Shown piece after piece: positions 1 to 11,071 of a stretch of DNA of 60,427 nt. The notes beneath the pieces are model-generated. The model saw nothing but the letters and a program-made list of their open reading frames with translations. It did not search any database and was not told the DNA's origin. Position 1 is the first letter of the stretch. Each line of letters begins with the position of its first letter. This DNA is from Branchiostoma floridae. Taxonomy: Eukaryota; Chordata; Leptocardii; Amphioxiformes; Branchiostomatidae. Location: assembly GCF_000003815.2 (NCBI RefSeq), contig NC_049987.1:3335030-3395456 (forward strand), given 5' to 3'. The position numbers were made by a program, and so were the translations under genes.

Positions 1-39
1 TGTATATTATTATTAACATGTCATGGCTCCCATTTATAA

Positions 40-600
40 GGCCTTCACACGGAAATCGAATTAGCAGGAATCAAGCAGAACCAGCCGGAATGAAGTATTT
101 GCAAAATTCGTGCCACATTCGGGGCCATTTAGGTGGGAATTCTAAATGGGCCTTAGATCCCCTTCACACGAGAAGGAATGCGCCGGAATGTCGTCAGAAT
201 GAAAATTCTTGTCTATTTCTGTGAATTCGTAGTGCATTCTTGACATTCTTACGGCATTCGAAATATTCTTTCGGCCACATTCTGGCAGGATTCGAGGTGG
301 CTTGCCGTTTCGGTTCTCCATCGAATGAGATAAGACTGTTTCGAATAATGTTGGAATGCCGTAGAATGCGGTCAGACTGCAGTCAGAATAGTTACAATAG
401 ACTAAGAATCCACTACGAATGACATTCGATATTTCTCCACTTTAAATGCACCGCGACAATTTTTAAGATGTCAAAAACTTTCGAGCCAGCCAAAAGAACG
501 GGGACGTATATCTCGAATGCAGTAAGAATTTATATAATACAGTACGAATTGCGAGGAATTGCCACGAATAAAAAAAAATTCATTCAAAATGAAGCGCTTA
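40..600. repeat. GAATG/CATTC-rich repeat block
   Basis: The pentamers GAATG and CATTC (plus GAATC, GAATA and ATTC variants) recur very densely here. They are often spaced 9-13 bp apart, for example around 176-206, 236-300 and 345-380. The first ~200 bp favour GAATG, 236-300 favours CATTC, then GAATG returns, so the block is partly an inverted repeat. The phrase CCTTCACACG occurs near 41 and again near 160. No convincing protein is encoded; the short open frames are low complexity. It is probably a degraded foldback element or satellite, which I cannot assign to a family. Confidence 0.5.
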
Positions 601-2357
601 CAAACAAGGTTTCCACCACTCTTCTAATCCCTTGTAAGTTGTAATGACCCAAAGCTTAAGACCAGAAGTGTGACATCAGCAAAGGGTTAAAGGTACCTGG
701 AAGCTGGTATCGGCCCCCGTCTCGGTTGAGGGGAGGTTGGTGGGCTCTGATGTAAATGGTCCATTTCACTCCCATGAGAAAGCAATCATGTTCGGTATCC
801 AGTATGTTAACCTTGTCAAAATCCACAGAGTGTCCCGGTTATTTCCGAAGAGCAAGATATAGACTCATTGAAGAAACATTTTCGCGCTAAAACAGTGTGG
901 CTATCCTGATTGGGCCATTGAACATTCAGGTTCATCAGGTAAAGCAAAACCCAGAACTGTAAATAAAACCGTGACCCTGTAACCGTGCCAACAGGGGCTT
1001 TGTCACACTCCCGTATATAAAAGATCTTTCACGGAATTAAAAGCTGCTTTAAACCCAACAAGACCCTGAGAAAGTACCTAGTTGCACCTAAGGACAAAAC
1101 ATCTAACGTGTGGTGACATTTATAATGTTACTTGTCAAAGCCATCCGTTAAGTTCACTATAATACCTAAGTGTACACATATCCTTGATGAACTAAATGAT
1201 CTGATGGTAAAAATATTTCACGAACGCGTGCATTGATCTTTATTTCCGTTAGATAGATGACAGTCTTTTGAAATGTTTTATTTTGTTCTTATTTTGTATC
1301 TTTCACAAAAGAAATGTTAATTGCCAGACCTATAAATTTTCTATTTCTGATGAAGATATTAATTCTTTCTGTTGTTAGTTACAGTGCATCTACTCATCAA
1401 TGGTACTTAATTTGCATCAAAAGAACAGCTCTCTGCGTTTCGATAAACTCTAAGGCTGCCTATGGCACTACAGTCTGCCCAATCTTTAAGGTCTTCCAAA
1501 AATGGCCTCTGTCATCAGCTCTCCAGTCTGAACTGAAACTAGGAAACTGATCTTGGCTTGTTCTATTTTGTACATTGTGTATAATATGTTATGTATTAGC
1601 TGAGCCTGTTTCGTTGATATTGTATTGTGTGTATACTAATGGCACAACCATTTTTTTTTAATTTACATGTATGTAAATATTTTGTATGTACGCCTTTGTT
1701 TTGTCATGAAGTCCAGGAAAATAAGTGTCAGTAATGGATTTCAAATAAAGTCTCAAGTCTACAACTCTACATTTTTTTCACTTTTCTGGCATGTTACTGT
1801 GTTCTAATATGCATCCCGTCTCTACCCTGAGGAGGTGACATCCATAGATACCATCAGCGAGCATATCCGTATGAATGATCACTGTTCTGGATGCTGAAGG
1901 ACTGGGCGGTCTACACACATTCCGCCTAAAGCTCTACACCTTTAGTCTAGACAGTCTGTCCATCAAAAACTCTGTCCTCGAAAATGTAAATCTCTCTTCA
2001 CGGGTTCAAAGACCTATGGAAGTCCCTGTTGATTCGAACATATGGATGACATCGAAGACCCCATCAAATTTTGTCAGTTCTCCCCATAAAAGGATTCAGA
2101 CCGTACTGTAAATTGTACAAGGTAGCTACAGAATGAGAAAATATAATGTGCAATGGTCGGAAAACAGAAATTGATGTCAAAGAATGAAATAAAATTTCTA
2201 CGTCTAATAGGAAGATAGTACAGGTAGATAGGAGAGACCCAATGTGAAGAGTCTACTGAGTCTTTGAAGTATTTGTTCATCCTTATCACTTGAATTTCGC
2301 AATGAAGGCCACTTTTTGTCCTAATTTATATATGATGGGGACCATCTGTTACTTTCG
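601..2357. other. Intergenic, no gene recognised
   Basis: Open frames are short and lack recognisable domains. A CAAATAAAGTCTCAAGTC segment near 1740 resembles the 3' tail of a non-LTR retroelement (compare AAATAAAGTCAAGTC near 10507), so 1300-1760 may be an old 3' UTR relic. Nothing else is supported. Confidence 0.4.
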
Positions 2358-2550
2358 TCAGGGTGATTTTTTTTACCTAGAAGAACTTTATTGCTCGACA
2401 ATCGTGTATGACAAAATGTATAGCAACAATTTAATAAACAACTGTACAAAGAGGCTACATACAGAACAAAATAATGATACTATTAAAATCACATTCAATC
2501 ATGTATGCGTGATCTGGTCTTGCATTTGGGACTATGTATACCCATATGTT
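2358..2550 (-). mobile_element. Retroelement 3' end, copy 1
   Basis: This segment is a direct repeat of 7264-7405. Both contain TCAGGGTGATTT, TTATTGCTCGACAA, TGTATAGCAACAA, TTAATAAACAACTGTAC and CACATTCAATCATGTAT in the same order. Read on the minus strand the unit ends in GAGCAATAAA, a polyadenylation-type signal, as expected for a retroelement 3' UTR. This copy carries about 40 bp around 2450-2485 that copy 2 lacks. No coding portion is recognisable. Confidence 0.65.
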
Positions 2551-3867
2551 TAGATGAGCTGTACAAAGTAAAAAGTTTAACTGTCACCGTATGAAGCATT
2601 GCAGGGATCGCAGCGCTATCTTGTCATATTCATACTGACAACAGTAAAATTCAGCAAGGCAATCCGTCATCAATCTGGATGAAGCTCATTCTCAGTTCAT
2701 TGCTATTGGACACTCAAAAGCTTTGTAAAGGTTTTGTCGTATGCTAAAAGTATGTACTCCATGAGCCATTTGTCAGGATGACTGTTTGAAGGTTTATGTT
2801 CAGCAGAGAAGCTTCTATGGGCTATGTCATATATTGATCCATGGTAACATATAGTGCTGTGTGTTCCATTCGTACATGAAGAGCATATGGACTTCTGATG
2901 AAAGTACACAGCACTGGCGCCAATAGGGCCCTGGGGGGACGCTCTCTATAACTTCACATACGCACGTAATGACCCGGAGAGGCTGATTTGTACTAAAGAG
3001 GAGAAGGAAACATTTTTCAGTCTCGACATGTGGGTTTATTGCCAGGGCTGTATATTTCACCGCCTTCGCGTCTTTTGTGTGTGATTCATGGCGGTTAAGT
3101 ATGGCAGAGTAACGCTCATACCTGTAACAGTTACACCCGCTGTTTTGTTGTATGGGAAGAATTATGCTTACGCTTGCAAGCAGAACAATGAATTGTTTCA
3201 ATGTAATTGTTTTTCTTATATGTACTTCAGATTTACTGTCTATCATATATAATGCCCTATCATATATATTCCCAACATTAAGTCAATTGACGTAAATCGT
3301 TATTCTGCAAGCAGACGTTGGGGCAGGGATACTAGGGGTCATGATTTCAATCCCCCCATTCCTCGACTTAAATTCTACTTGGAGAAAAGTAATTTATGGA
3401 CCTCACTGCAATAATGCAAGCTATTTGCTGGTCCAAATGGAAAAAGAAGCGGAGCCTAAAAAATCTTATGAGATAACTGGACGTACAGACCCAAGGGGTA
3501 ATTGCAAATGAAACTTTGGCATGAGAATAGAATAAAGATCGGGCTAGTTTTCTTTGGTTTTAATTCTCCCCTTGCACTGCCAATGAATCATATCATTTTC
3601 ATTATTTTTCATTAATAATACGTAAAAATATAAGACGCAGCCCGAACTTGCTGACCATGTTGCAGGTATTTACTTAATGATTGCTTTTGATAATACACGC
3701 TTCATCATGACATTGATTTTCATTTCGCTTCCAAATTACATTTACCTCTAAACCTCCAGACCATCGCTTACAGGTTGCACTTGATAGGATCCAAATATTG
3801 AATACAAGATATGCAAATTTATGAATCAATTAAGGGTTAATGACTGGCCCCGAGGTGTATATGGTGA
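2551..3867. other. Intergenic with an unassigned 139-codon frame
   Basis: The longest open frame is on the minus strand, 3246 to 2827. Its product is rich in Cys, Ile and Leu, has no motif I recognise and no signal or transmembrane pattern. There is no splice or promoter context to support a gene. The remainder of the stretch shows nothing. Confidence 0.3.
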
Positions 3868-3908
3868 ATAAAACCACCTGGTGAGCGTAGCAAACGAGGT
3901 GGTTTTAT
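3868..3908. repeat. Short perfect hairpin
   Basis: AATAAAACCACCT at the left is mirrored by AGGTGGTTTTAT at the right, with a loop of about 16 bp. An imperfect wider symmetry continues outside (GGTGGTTATAG). A hairpin of the same style (AATAAAACGGTC / GACCGTTTTAT) lies at 6852-6899. Both may be remnants of short foldback elements. Confidence 0.6.
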
Positions 3909-4989
3909 GAGGTGGTTATAGCAAAGGACTAGCCGTTATGGGCAGGGATTTCTATTGGCGCTTGCGTGCAAGGTGCCCGTCGAGTGTGTAATGTAGTACA
4001 GGGTATAGAAGAATAAAACTTTTTTCGGGGGGAAGATGCGGTGCCTTTTTTGTCATTTTTGAGGTGAATGTTACAGGTTAGGATTACTAGTCACTAATTT
4101 TGGCCCAAAACTGTGTTTTGAAAGGGTTGGGAGACCAGTAGGAGAAGTAGTCCCAAGAGGTGTGATCAGGTTAATTCTTGGATGCTTGAGGTCAAAGGTC
4201 AGGTTTCCGTCTGTTTATGGAGGTTTAAATTTTAGAGCCGTATGGAAATTGTCAGAAATTGGCTTTTAGACACTTCAGGAGGTGGGCTATCCTGTCGAGG
4301 TGAGTTTTCATGGACTTTTAATCATAGAGGTGAGATATTGGCTCCCTCTTTCTGTGGTCATTTGTGTAGAGTACCATACTAGAACATATTTGGCAAAGCA
4401 TGCCCTTATGACACCATATACACCGAGGAACAGGCGAGCATATTTCTATGAGGCTTTAAATCTTAACAAATGCTTCAAGTCATGACCAGGTTTCCATCTG
4501 TCATTTTTTTGGTCATTGAGTAAAATGAAATATTAAAATAATAATCTCAATTCATTTTCACAAATGTTTAGCTCACTTAACAAGCATGCCACTACGACGC
4601 ACAAACATACACTACTTGTTTCTGGCATCTTCAGCTAGCTACTGCAAACAATGCACATGGGAGAGGGTACAACGGATAGCAACAAATAGAAAAGTATGGG
4701 GAACAATGACGGTCTTCCACAGTAAACTTAAACTTATGATGGTGACAACTGAAAACAATTTCCATTCCATACCATATCCATAACATGAAATAAAAACAGA
4801 GTTCTTTGCATGCAGTACCAATGATAGTTGCAATAAGACAACTTCTTCTTTTCTGATCGATCGTTTGCCTGCTTATTATCCCACAAATATTTTATATCAC
4901 ATTTCTAAAAGAGCCACAGGCCTGTCTATAAAACTTTCTACTATAACTGACGGCGCCAATTAAAAAGAAGCACGTCCTGGATGCGCTCA
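3909..4989. other. Intergenic, no gene recognised
   Basis: Only short open frames without domains are present. The phrase AGGTTTCC(G/A)TCTGT appears twice, near 4201 and 4488, a weak direct repeat. Confidence 0.4.
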
Positions 4990-5361
4990 GATCTGAGCGC
5001 GTCTGGGATGGAGCGCATCTGGGATAAGTTTGTATTCCAAAATTGCTTTTATTCCAAAAGCGCTTCTGGAATGGAGTGCATCTAGGGTAGGTTTGCATCC
5101 CGAATGTGTTTTCATCCCATCCCAAAAGCGCCTCTGTGATAGAGTGTATCTATAGGGTAGGTTTGCATCCCAAATGTGCTTTTATCCCATCCTAGAAACG
5201 CCTCTGGAATGGAGCACATCTGGGATAAGTTCGCATTCCAAAATTACTCCTATCCCAAAACGTGCTTCTGGAATGGAGTGCATGTAGGGTAGACTTGCAT
5301 CCCAAATGTGTTCTTATCCCATCCCAGAAGCGCCTCTGGGATGGAGCGCATCTGGGATGGG
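4990..5361. repeat. Tandem repeat, unit ~64-70 bp, ~5.5 copies
   Basis: Units begin with GCGC(C/T)TCTGG near 4998, 5060, 5128, 5198, 5262 and 5330, giving lengths of 62-70 bp. Each unit holds GGAATGGAGYGCATCTGGG, then a TTTGCATCCCAAATGTG-like segment, then TATCCCATCCCA. Adjacent units differ at many sites, and two carry a variant middle segment (ATTCCAAAATT), so the array is old or shows a higher-order dimer. No protein is implied. Confidence 0.85.
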
Positions 5362-5958
5362 TCACACCACGAGTATTTTACTTGAAAGATCGCCGAATGT
5401 TATCTTGAAGCAGGGTCCATTTAGCCCAAAGAACAGATTACCTTTGTTATCACAGAACATTCAATCACAGGTATTAAACGGCACGACAGGTTAATCTGGC
5501 GCTTAGGACAATTACACGTGGCCGCAACTCCGCACGGGGCAGCCTATCTGGCTGATTGAAGCCATTTATCATGTATTCTGGGCAGAACGTAGAACAAAAT
5601 CTCCTTCGGTTTTAGCGTGGATAGATGCATGGGCTTGTTATATGTTAAGAGGCATCCTCAATTTACCCTCATATATTTCTCCTTTTGTTGTACAGACTTA
5701 CTCTTACAGATATCCCATATTGGTGCTCCATATAAAACATTTATGCTGCGCTTTAGTAAGTATCGAGTTCAATTAATCATTAAAGGAACAGCTGTTTTTC
5801 CAGATCTCCAGATGTCCCTAACAGCCATGCTTGTCTAATGTTTATAATCATAAGTAAATACCAACCGGTGATTACCTGACGTCTCAAGGTAATAAGATGG
5901 ACCTTTCAGTCGGTGCCTCTGATTACTTGTGCTAGACTACCCAAACCTTAAGCTTAGG
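5362..5958. other. Intergenic, no gene recognised
   Basis: No open frame with domain signal and no repeat that I can match elsewhere in the window. Confidence 0.35.
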
Positions 5959-6345
5959 CCCCATTTCCCCTAGACGGCGATCCCGCTGCGCGCTCACTGC
6001 GACCTTTATAGCATGTAAAAGTGTGACTGAGAAGACAACAAAACACAGAAAGTTTAAAAAGATTCGATTCTTTTCTAATAGATACAATTCGTTGAGCAAT
6101 ATGTAAAATTTTATTGTTATTAGTATTGGGTGGGCCGACTACTCACTCTTTGCAGCCAGGGGCTGAATTGCGAGGAGCTTACAATAGGCGGGGCTAAATC
6201 GCAAGGGTCTGGAGCGAGCTGCCATTCGGCGCCACTCAGGTGACCTCAATACGACTGTCGCAAGTGTCTGGAGCGAGCTGCCAGCTGCCTAAATTTTAGG
6301 TCGCAGAAAGAGCGCGGCGAGAGCGCCGTCCTAGTGGAAAGGGGG
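5959..6345. mobile_element. Foldback MITE (family A) carrying an insertion
   Basis: The left arm (5959-6003) contains TAGACGGCGATCCCGCTGCG and CTCACTGCGACC. The right arm (6299-6345) contains GGTCGCAG, GAGAGCGCCGTCCTAGTGG and AAAGGGGG. The arms are imperfect inverted copies of about 45 bp. Two relatives lie at 33878-34117 and 45118-45394. Next to the left arm is the family-specific core GTGTGACTGAGAAGACA and AATTCGTTGAGCAA. About 175 bp of another repeat (6116-6290) interrupts the core. There is no transposase, so it is non-autonomous; superfamily not determined. Confidence 0.85.
6116..6290 (-). mobile_element. Insertion of repeat E inside MITE A
   Basis: This segment is absent from the sister MITE at 33878-34117 but matches 32815-33185. 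Shared phrases include GCAGCCAGGGGCT, GGAGCTTA, TAAATCGCAAG and CTGCCATTCGGC. It is bounded by TAAAATTTTA on the left and TAAATTTTAG on the right, a likely imperfect target-site duplication of 8-10 bp. The left edge is rich in TTATTAGTATT, which on the minus strand would be a simple-sequence tail, so a retroposed (SINE or LINE 3' end) origin is likely. Confidence 0.65.
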
Positions 6346-7263
6346 TATTATGTCGGCGTAACAGTTATAGGGTGTTTGGCCCAGTACTTTGGGTCCTGGG
6401 TTCGAATCATTCTACCTGCGTTGATCCCTTTAGGTGGAAGTTAGCATTTAGTTTTTTTTAGGAAAGTTCCCGGGAATAACATTGAATGAACGTGTCGTGT
6501 TTGAAGAGAGCCAAACATCGAGCAAAAAAAGAACCAATCACACTTACGGAAAAAAGTATGGGATCCACGCAAGTGTGAGTGGATCAAAGTTATATTTTCG
6601 GATGTACAGCGTATATTCTTCAGTACTGGTATACCCTCTTAGACGACTCGCCAAGTACACAATGCGAACAAAAAAAAACTTCTAATTATTTGAGATTACT
6701 TTCTAAATAGACGAAAAATATTACGTTGTATTGTGCGTCAGCGATCGTGCGATATATTTTTAGTATTCTATCCGCTTTGTCTGTCATAATAACGACAAAT
6801 CTTAGCACTAGCTAGACATTTATGTATCTCCCTTCTTTTAGATGCTGGTCAATAAAACGGTCGACATCCTTTGAAAGTGTGTCTACGGACCGTTTTATGA
6901 TCACTTCATTTATTGTCCATAAAACATTAGGAGCTTCGCCATGTTATGCTATAAATATCACATAAACAATGTTTGATCAAACGCTTATCCTGTAACTAGA
7001 TACTCTAAAGAACAACTGCATTGGGGATATGAAAGGTCGATACTCGGTAGGTTATAGTGATAGTCCATAATTGTCCACATTGTAAAGAGAGGATAGATAC
7101 TATAAAATCCTAGTTTAACCGATAGTGTTGCGTAGAAAGTAAGTATCAAATAATAGACATTTGTGATACGCCCATGAAAAGCTTTATCAGGTGGTGAATT
7201 ACTTAACAACAAATTGATTATCCCCAACTATAAGTTGTTCAAGAGTTGACTTCTCGATGACTA
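6346..7263. other. Intergenic with one hairpin
   Basis: A short hairpin sits at 6852-6899 (AATAAAACGGTCGAC against GACCGTTTTAT). A GGGTTCGAATC motif near 6399 resembles a pol III B box but has no partner A box at tRNA distance. No gene seen. Confidence 0.4.
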
Positions 7264-7405
7264 TCAGGGTGATTTGTTTTGACTGGAAGAATTTTATTGC
7301 TCGACAAGCGTGCATGGCAGAATGTATAGCAACAACTTAATAAACAACTGTACAAAAATCACATTCAATCATGTATCTGGTCTTACATTTGGGACTATGT
7401 ATGAT
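7264..7405 (-). mobile_element. Retroelement 3' end, copy 2
   Basis: Direct-repeat partner of 2358-2550, shorter by about 40 bp. Read on the minus strand it ends GAGCAATAAAATTC, with the signal AATAAA. Same orientation as copy 1, about 5 kb apart. No coding sequence is attached. Confidence 0.65.
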
Positions 7406-7673
7406 CTACGAATGTGGATGTACGAGATTGCCACAACAGCAGTACATGGAAAATATTGCCCAGCGTACCAGATAGGGAAAAGTATGCTTTATTTGTTCTA
7501 ATATTCAAATAAAGAGCGCCTCTTTCGCTTTACTCGAAATAGGCTAGGTATTAAATTGAGTGGCTGACGTGTTGTGATAACGACTTTTTTTTTCAATTTC
7601 TAAACGATGTGCACTAATCCTCAGTTTTGCAATGCTGCTTGTAACATTGTTGCGTAACCACATCTATCTTCGT

Positions 7674-8155
7674 GGGACCGCGTAGCACAGTGGTATTGCG
7701 CACGGCCCGTGACCGAGAGGTTGCGGGTTCGAATCCAGCTGCGTGTCACCGATCTTGTGTCCTTGGGAAAGGCACTTTACACGACTTTCCTCACTTTACT
7801 CAGGTTAAAATGAGTACCTAGCTTCGGCTAGGGCCGCCTTCTGATGGAGGTCCCGTGTTCGGGGAGAGCAACACCCCAAGCACGTTAAAGAACCCGCCGC
7901 ATGTGCGAACATGTAGCGGATCAAACCATTCCGGCCAAAATGGGGTAGGGAATTTCCCGAGCAGCCCTCGTAACCCCTGCTTCGCCTATTGGGTCAGTTA
8001 GTCCTCACTCATAGTGAGCAATTGGGCTGGTCTCAATCATGATGTTTCTGACCTAGGGTGAAGAGATGCTGTTACAGTTCCAATCCTGTCACCCGTAACC
8101 TTGGAGTGGCCTTCAGGCCTTGTTACGTGGTGACCATTAAGTAAAGAAAAAAAAT
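7674..8155 (+). mobile_element. tRNA-derived SINE
   Basis: A tRNA-like head carries a pol III A box TAGCACAGTGG (7683-7693) and a perfect B box GGTTCGAATCC (7726-7736) at tRNA spacing. It is followed by a non-tRNA body with GGCACTTTACACGACTTTCC and AAATGAGTACCTAG, and ends in an A-rich tail (GTAAAGAAAAAAAA near 8140). Body fragments recur at 57838-57948. It depends on a LINE for mobility and encodes nothing. The body may be one of the conserved SINE central domains, but I did not determine which. Confidence 0.85.
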
Positions 8156-8333
8156 CTATGTGACAAAATTTTGCGTTTAGTGTTGCATTGTTAGCAACGA
8201 CACCTAGCTGCAATGCAAAGTAAAGCAGGCATCATGTCCTTGAAGAAGATAACCCAGTGTCATCGAAACGGCAGCTAATTAAAAATGATGGCTGTAAATG
8301 ATGGTCAGTGTTATTAGGTACGTTGTGTGCTTA

Positions 8334-8779
8334 CTAGGGGTGGGTACCGGTACAGAAAAGTCAGGTCCAGGTACGGTCCAGAGAATTGGGTCCAGGTCCA
8401 TACCTGGACCTTAACCTAATTGTGTATGGGCAATACTCCAAACAATGGTCTATTTCGCAGCAAAGGAATCTGTTTTGTGTAGTATCCTATTTAACAAGTT
8501 ACACATAAACAATGCTAACTCCCTGTTAAAGTGAGACAGATTTCGACTGTACAAACTTGATAAAAGTGCCTATCAACTCTTCTCTACGTCGCTCTTGCTA
8601 TTTACTTGGACCAATAAGCCTGAAAACACGTGGACGCCTACCGCCGTAATGGCTAGTGCCGGTTTAATCTGTTCATTTTATAATGGGCTTAACATCCGGT
8701 GCACCGAATTTTTCCAGGTACGTTGTTTGGACCTGTCCAACAAGAAAAAAAAACGGTTTTGTACCGGTACACCGTATCG
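8334..8779. mobile_element. hAT-like non-autonomous element (tentative)
   Basis: The left end reads TAGGGGTGGGTACCGGTAC and the right end, on the opposite strand, ATACGGTGTACCGGTAC. Internal palindromic GGTCCAGGTACGGTCC and TACCTGGACC motifs follow the left end, and CCAGGTACG recurs near 8715. Ends of the type (C/T)AGGGGTGGG are typical of hAT elements. There is no transposase frame. The exact boundaries and target duplication are not clear. Confidence 0.5.
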
Positions 8780-11071
8780 TTTTTTTTTTCAAGTCCTTGT
8801 TGTTGTTGTTTGATGATATGGTAGTTGAGGTCAGGGACAAGTGACAGCTCTTGTGAGTAATGATATTAAGAACATGACTTATTTTTTCGTCTTTAATTGT
8901 ATATGTATAGAAAATGCCAACTTCATGCACATATCTATGTGTTAGAATAGGAACGCCATGAAAATACCAAAAAAGATCCACAGTGTAGAAAAAGTGCAGC
9001 ATATGTTGCAGAGTTTATCCTTACCAGACTCTAATCAACAAAAGCTCGTGTTGTAATGATGTGTCTGAAGCAGGGACTGATGAAACGTGTGGGCGAGGAC
9101 TGTAAGATTACTACGTAGTCCTGAGGCCTACATGGAAAAAAAAAAGTTGTGTTTTCGGTTACGCAGCAACCTTATCAAACACCAGCCGACCCTTCCCTTT
9201 TTTGTTTATCTCTGGACAGAGACTATTTCTATTTGAATCTTAGGGATAAATCGGAACAGCTTTCGAAGTAATTTTGTGAATGTGCGGTTGACAGGTTAAA
9301 CCTTTCAACAGACGATGCAAGAATGTGTAGAAAAAATGCTGAAGATATCATTGTCTTGTTGTATTTTTACCTAGTAAACTTGTATTCGTTTGGTCACTAT
9401 GGCTAACGAAAACAGACCATCGTTAAGAACTATAGTTAGAAACACTTTAAACTTCCCACTGTCAGACACTGCGTTACAACTGGCCTCAAGATATGTTTGG
9501 TTCTATTTGTTTATCTATTCATTCATTTTAAAATTCATTGTTGCTGTTGTTAATTAACCTCCATTGATTTCTTATTTTTCCTGGAAAGAAGTCCTGATAA
9601 TGAACTGACTCGTCTTAATGATAGAACTGGGTGGCGTGCCTTAAATAGTAGTCACATCTTGTAAGCTATTTATATATTGATTTCACAAAACCATAATCAC
9701 TATCAGTTCTTAAAATAATATCAGACAAGAAAAAGAACAGAAGAAATAGTTTATTGACTGATACATCACAAAAAGACAAAACAGACGGAGCGAAACAATA
9801 TAAAAAACCTAAGGGAAGGTAAGCTGAGGATTCTCATTTTCAGTGCAGTAGCCTTGGCATAAACATTGAATGGCTACATGTTGAAGTATTCAACAGCATG
9901 CTTTGGAGTGCCCAGACAATTTAGTCTGCGCAATACCACAACCATGTGAAACATGCCACACAGAGAAACTTTGCATATCAAATAGTGTGTGGAAGAACTG
10001 GCCAGAAAGGTAGAGCGTCCTACGAAACCCCAAGGAAAGGTAAGCTGAGGAGTCTTAACTTGCCTTAAAGCTTAGGTCCCCCTGTTCAATAAGACACACT
10101 AGGGGCTCTAGTAGGAAGCAAGTTTCTATCGATTTCTACAGGTTGGGTGCTAAACCAACGGTTAATCCGTTGTTGTGGGAGAAGGCGTAACTGCTAGTAA
10201 GTACCTCCCAACTACATATAGGTACTACATGATATTTTTGTCCGTGCGTAGCACCGGCTATAAGCCTATATATGGATGGTTTGGTAGCTCAATTTTACCT
10301 AGCCATTTTCAAAGCCCTTCGAAACGCCACTGTTAATGCAACAGGATATCCATGCGGTTTAAGATACTACGTTCGGGGCGCAGGTTCTGTAGGCGTGGGT
10401 TTGAATCTCACTTCTGTTTTTTTTTCTTCAAAAATCAAATGCAATATCTTTTGATAGAAAAAAGACCGATTCCACATTTTGATGCTTAACAACTTTTTAC
10501 AAAGTCAAATAAAGTCAAGTCAAACATTTAATTTTTTTTCCAAAATACGTGGTGTTAAATGCATTAAGATAGATATAATGAGTATAATGATATGCTATGC
10601 TGTGCTATATCTGAATCTATGATTTGTATGCTTTTCTTAAAACATTTTTAGACTAAATAATCACTTTTGCATTGTATCGTACTAAAATACCGACATTGTA
10701 TTCACTCCTAAAACTGTTTGTCTAAAAGTACTGCACAAATAATATTGTTGAATGTATTTTTGTTTAGTGGGCATTTGATAACGAAGTGTGTTTCCTTTCC
10801 ATACATTACTATAATAGTTATGTCCATCATTTTCTGAACAGAAATTTGTGTTGTCTTTTTTAAGATGCCACCATTTCTGCCACGCAGGGACCTCGGATCA
10901 AAGATCAAACCACAGTATCACATTCATCGCCTGGAACGAAACCACGCGAGAACCGACGGGACTTACCAAAACGTTCCCACCACCAGTACCGAATTTTGAA
11001 CAAAAAAACTCAAAACAGTCTGCTACTAACTATAACCGATTCTAATCTCAACTAACGTAACACTAACCAAA
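8780..11071. other. Intergenic upstream of the LRR gene
   Basis: No gene seen. A short retroelement-like 3' end on the minus strand lies near 9749-9785 (TTTATTGACTGATACATC). GGTAAGCTGAGGA occurs twice, near 9818 and 10037. A possible tRNA-like relic lies at 10285-10409. Promoter elements for the gene at 11072 cannot be pinned down; no TATA box stands at a convincing distance. Confidence 0.4.
10280..10410 (+). mobile_element. Possible degenerate tRNA-SINE head
   Basis: TAGCTCAATT (10285-10294) resembles a pol III A box and GGTTTGAATCTC (10398-10409) a B box. They are over 100 bp apart, too far for a plain tRNA, so this could be a SINE head with an internal insertion or simple coincidence. Confidence 0.25.

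Noticed and set aside
1012-1025. TATATAAAAG, a textbook TATA box
   Set aside because: No recognisable gene or transcript follows; AT-rich DNA yields such motifs by chance.
2827-3246. 139-codon minus-strand frame
   Set aside because: No recognisable domain, signal or context; length alone is not convincing.
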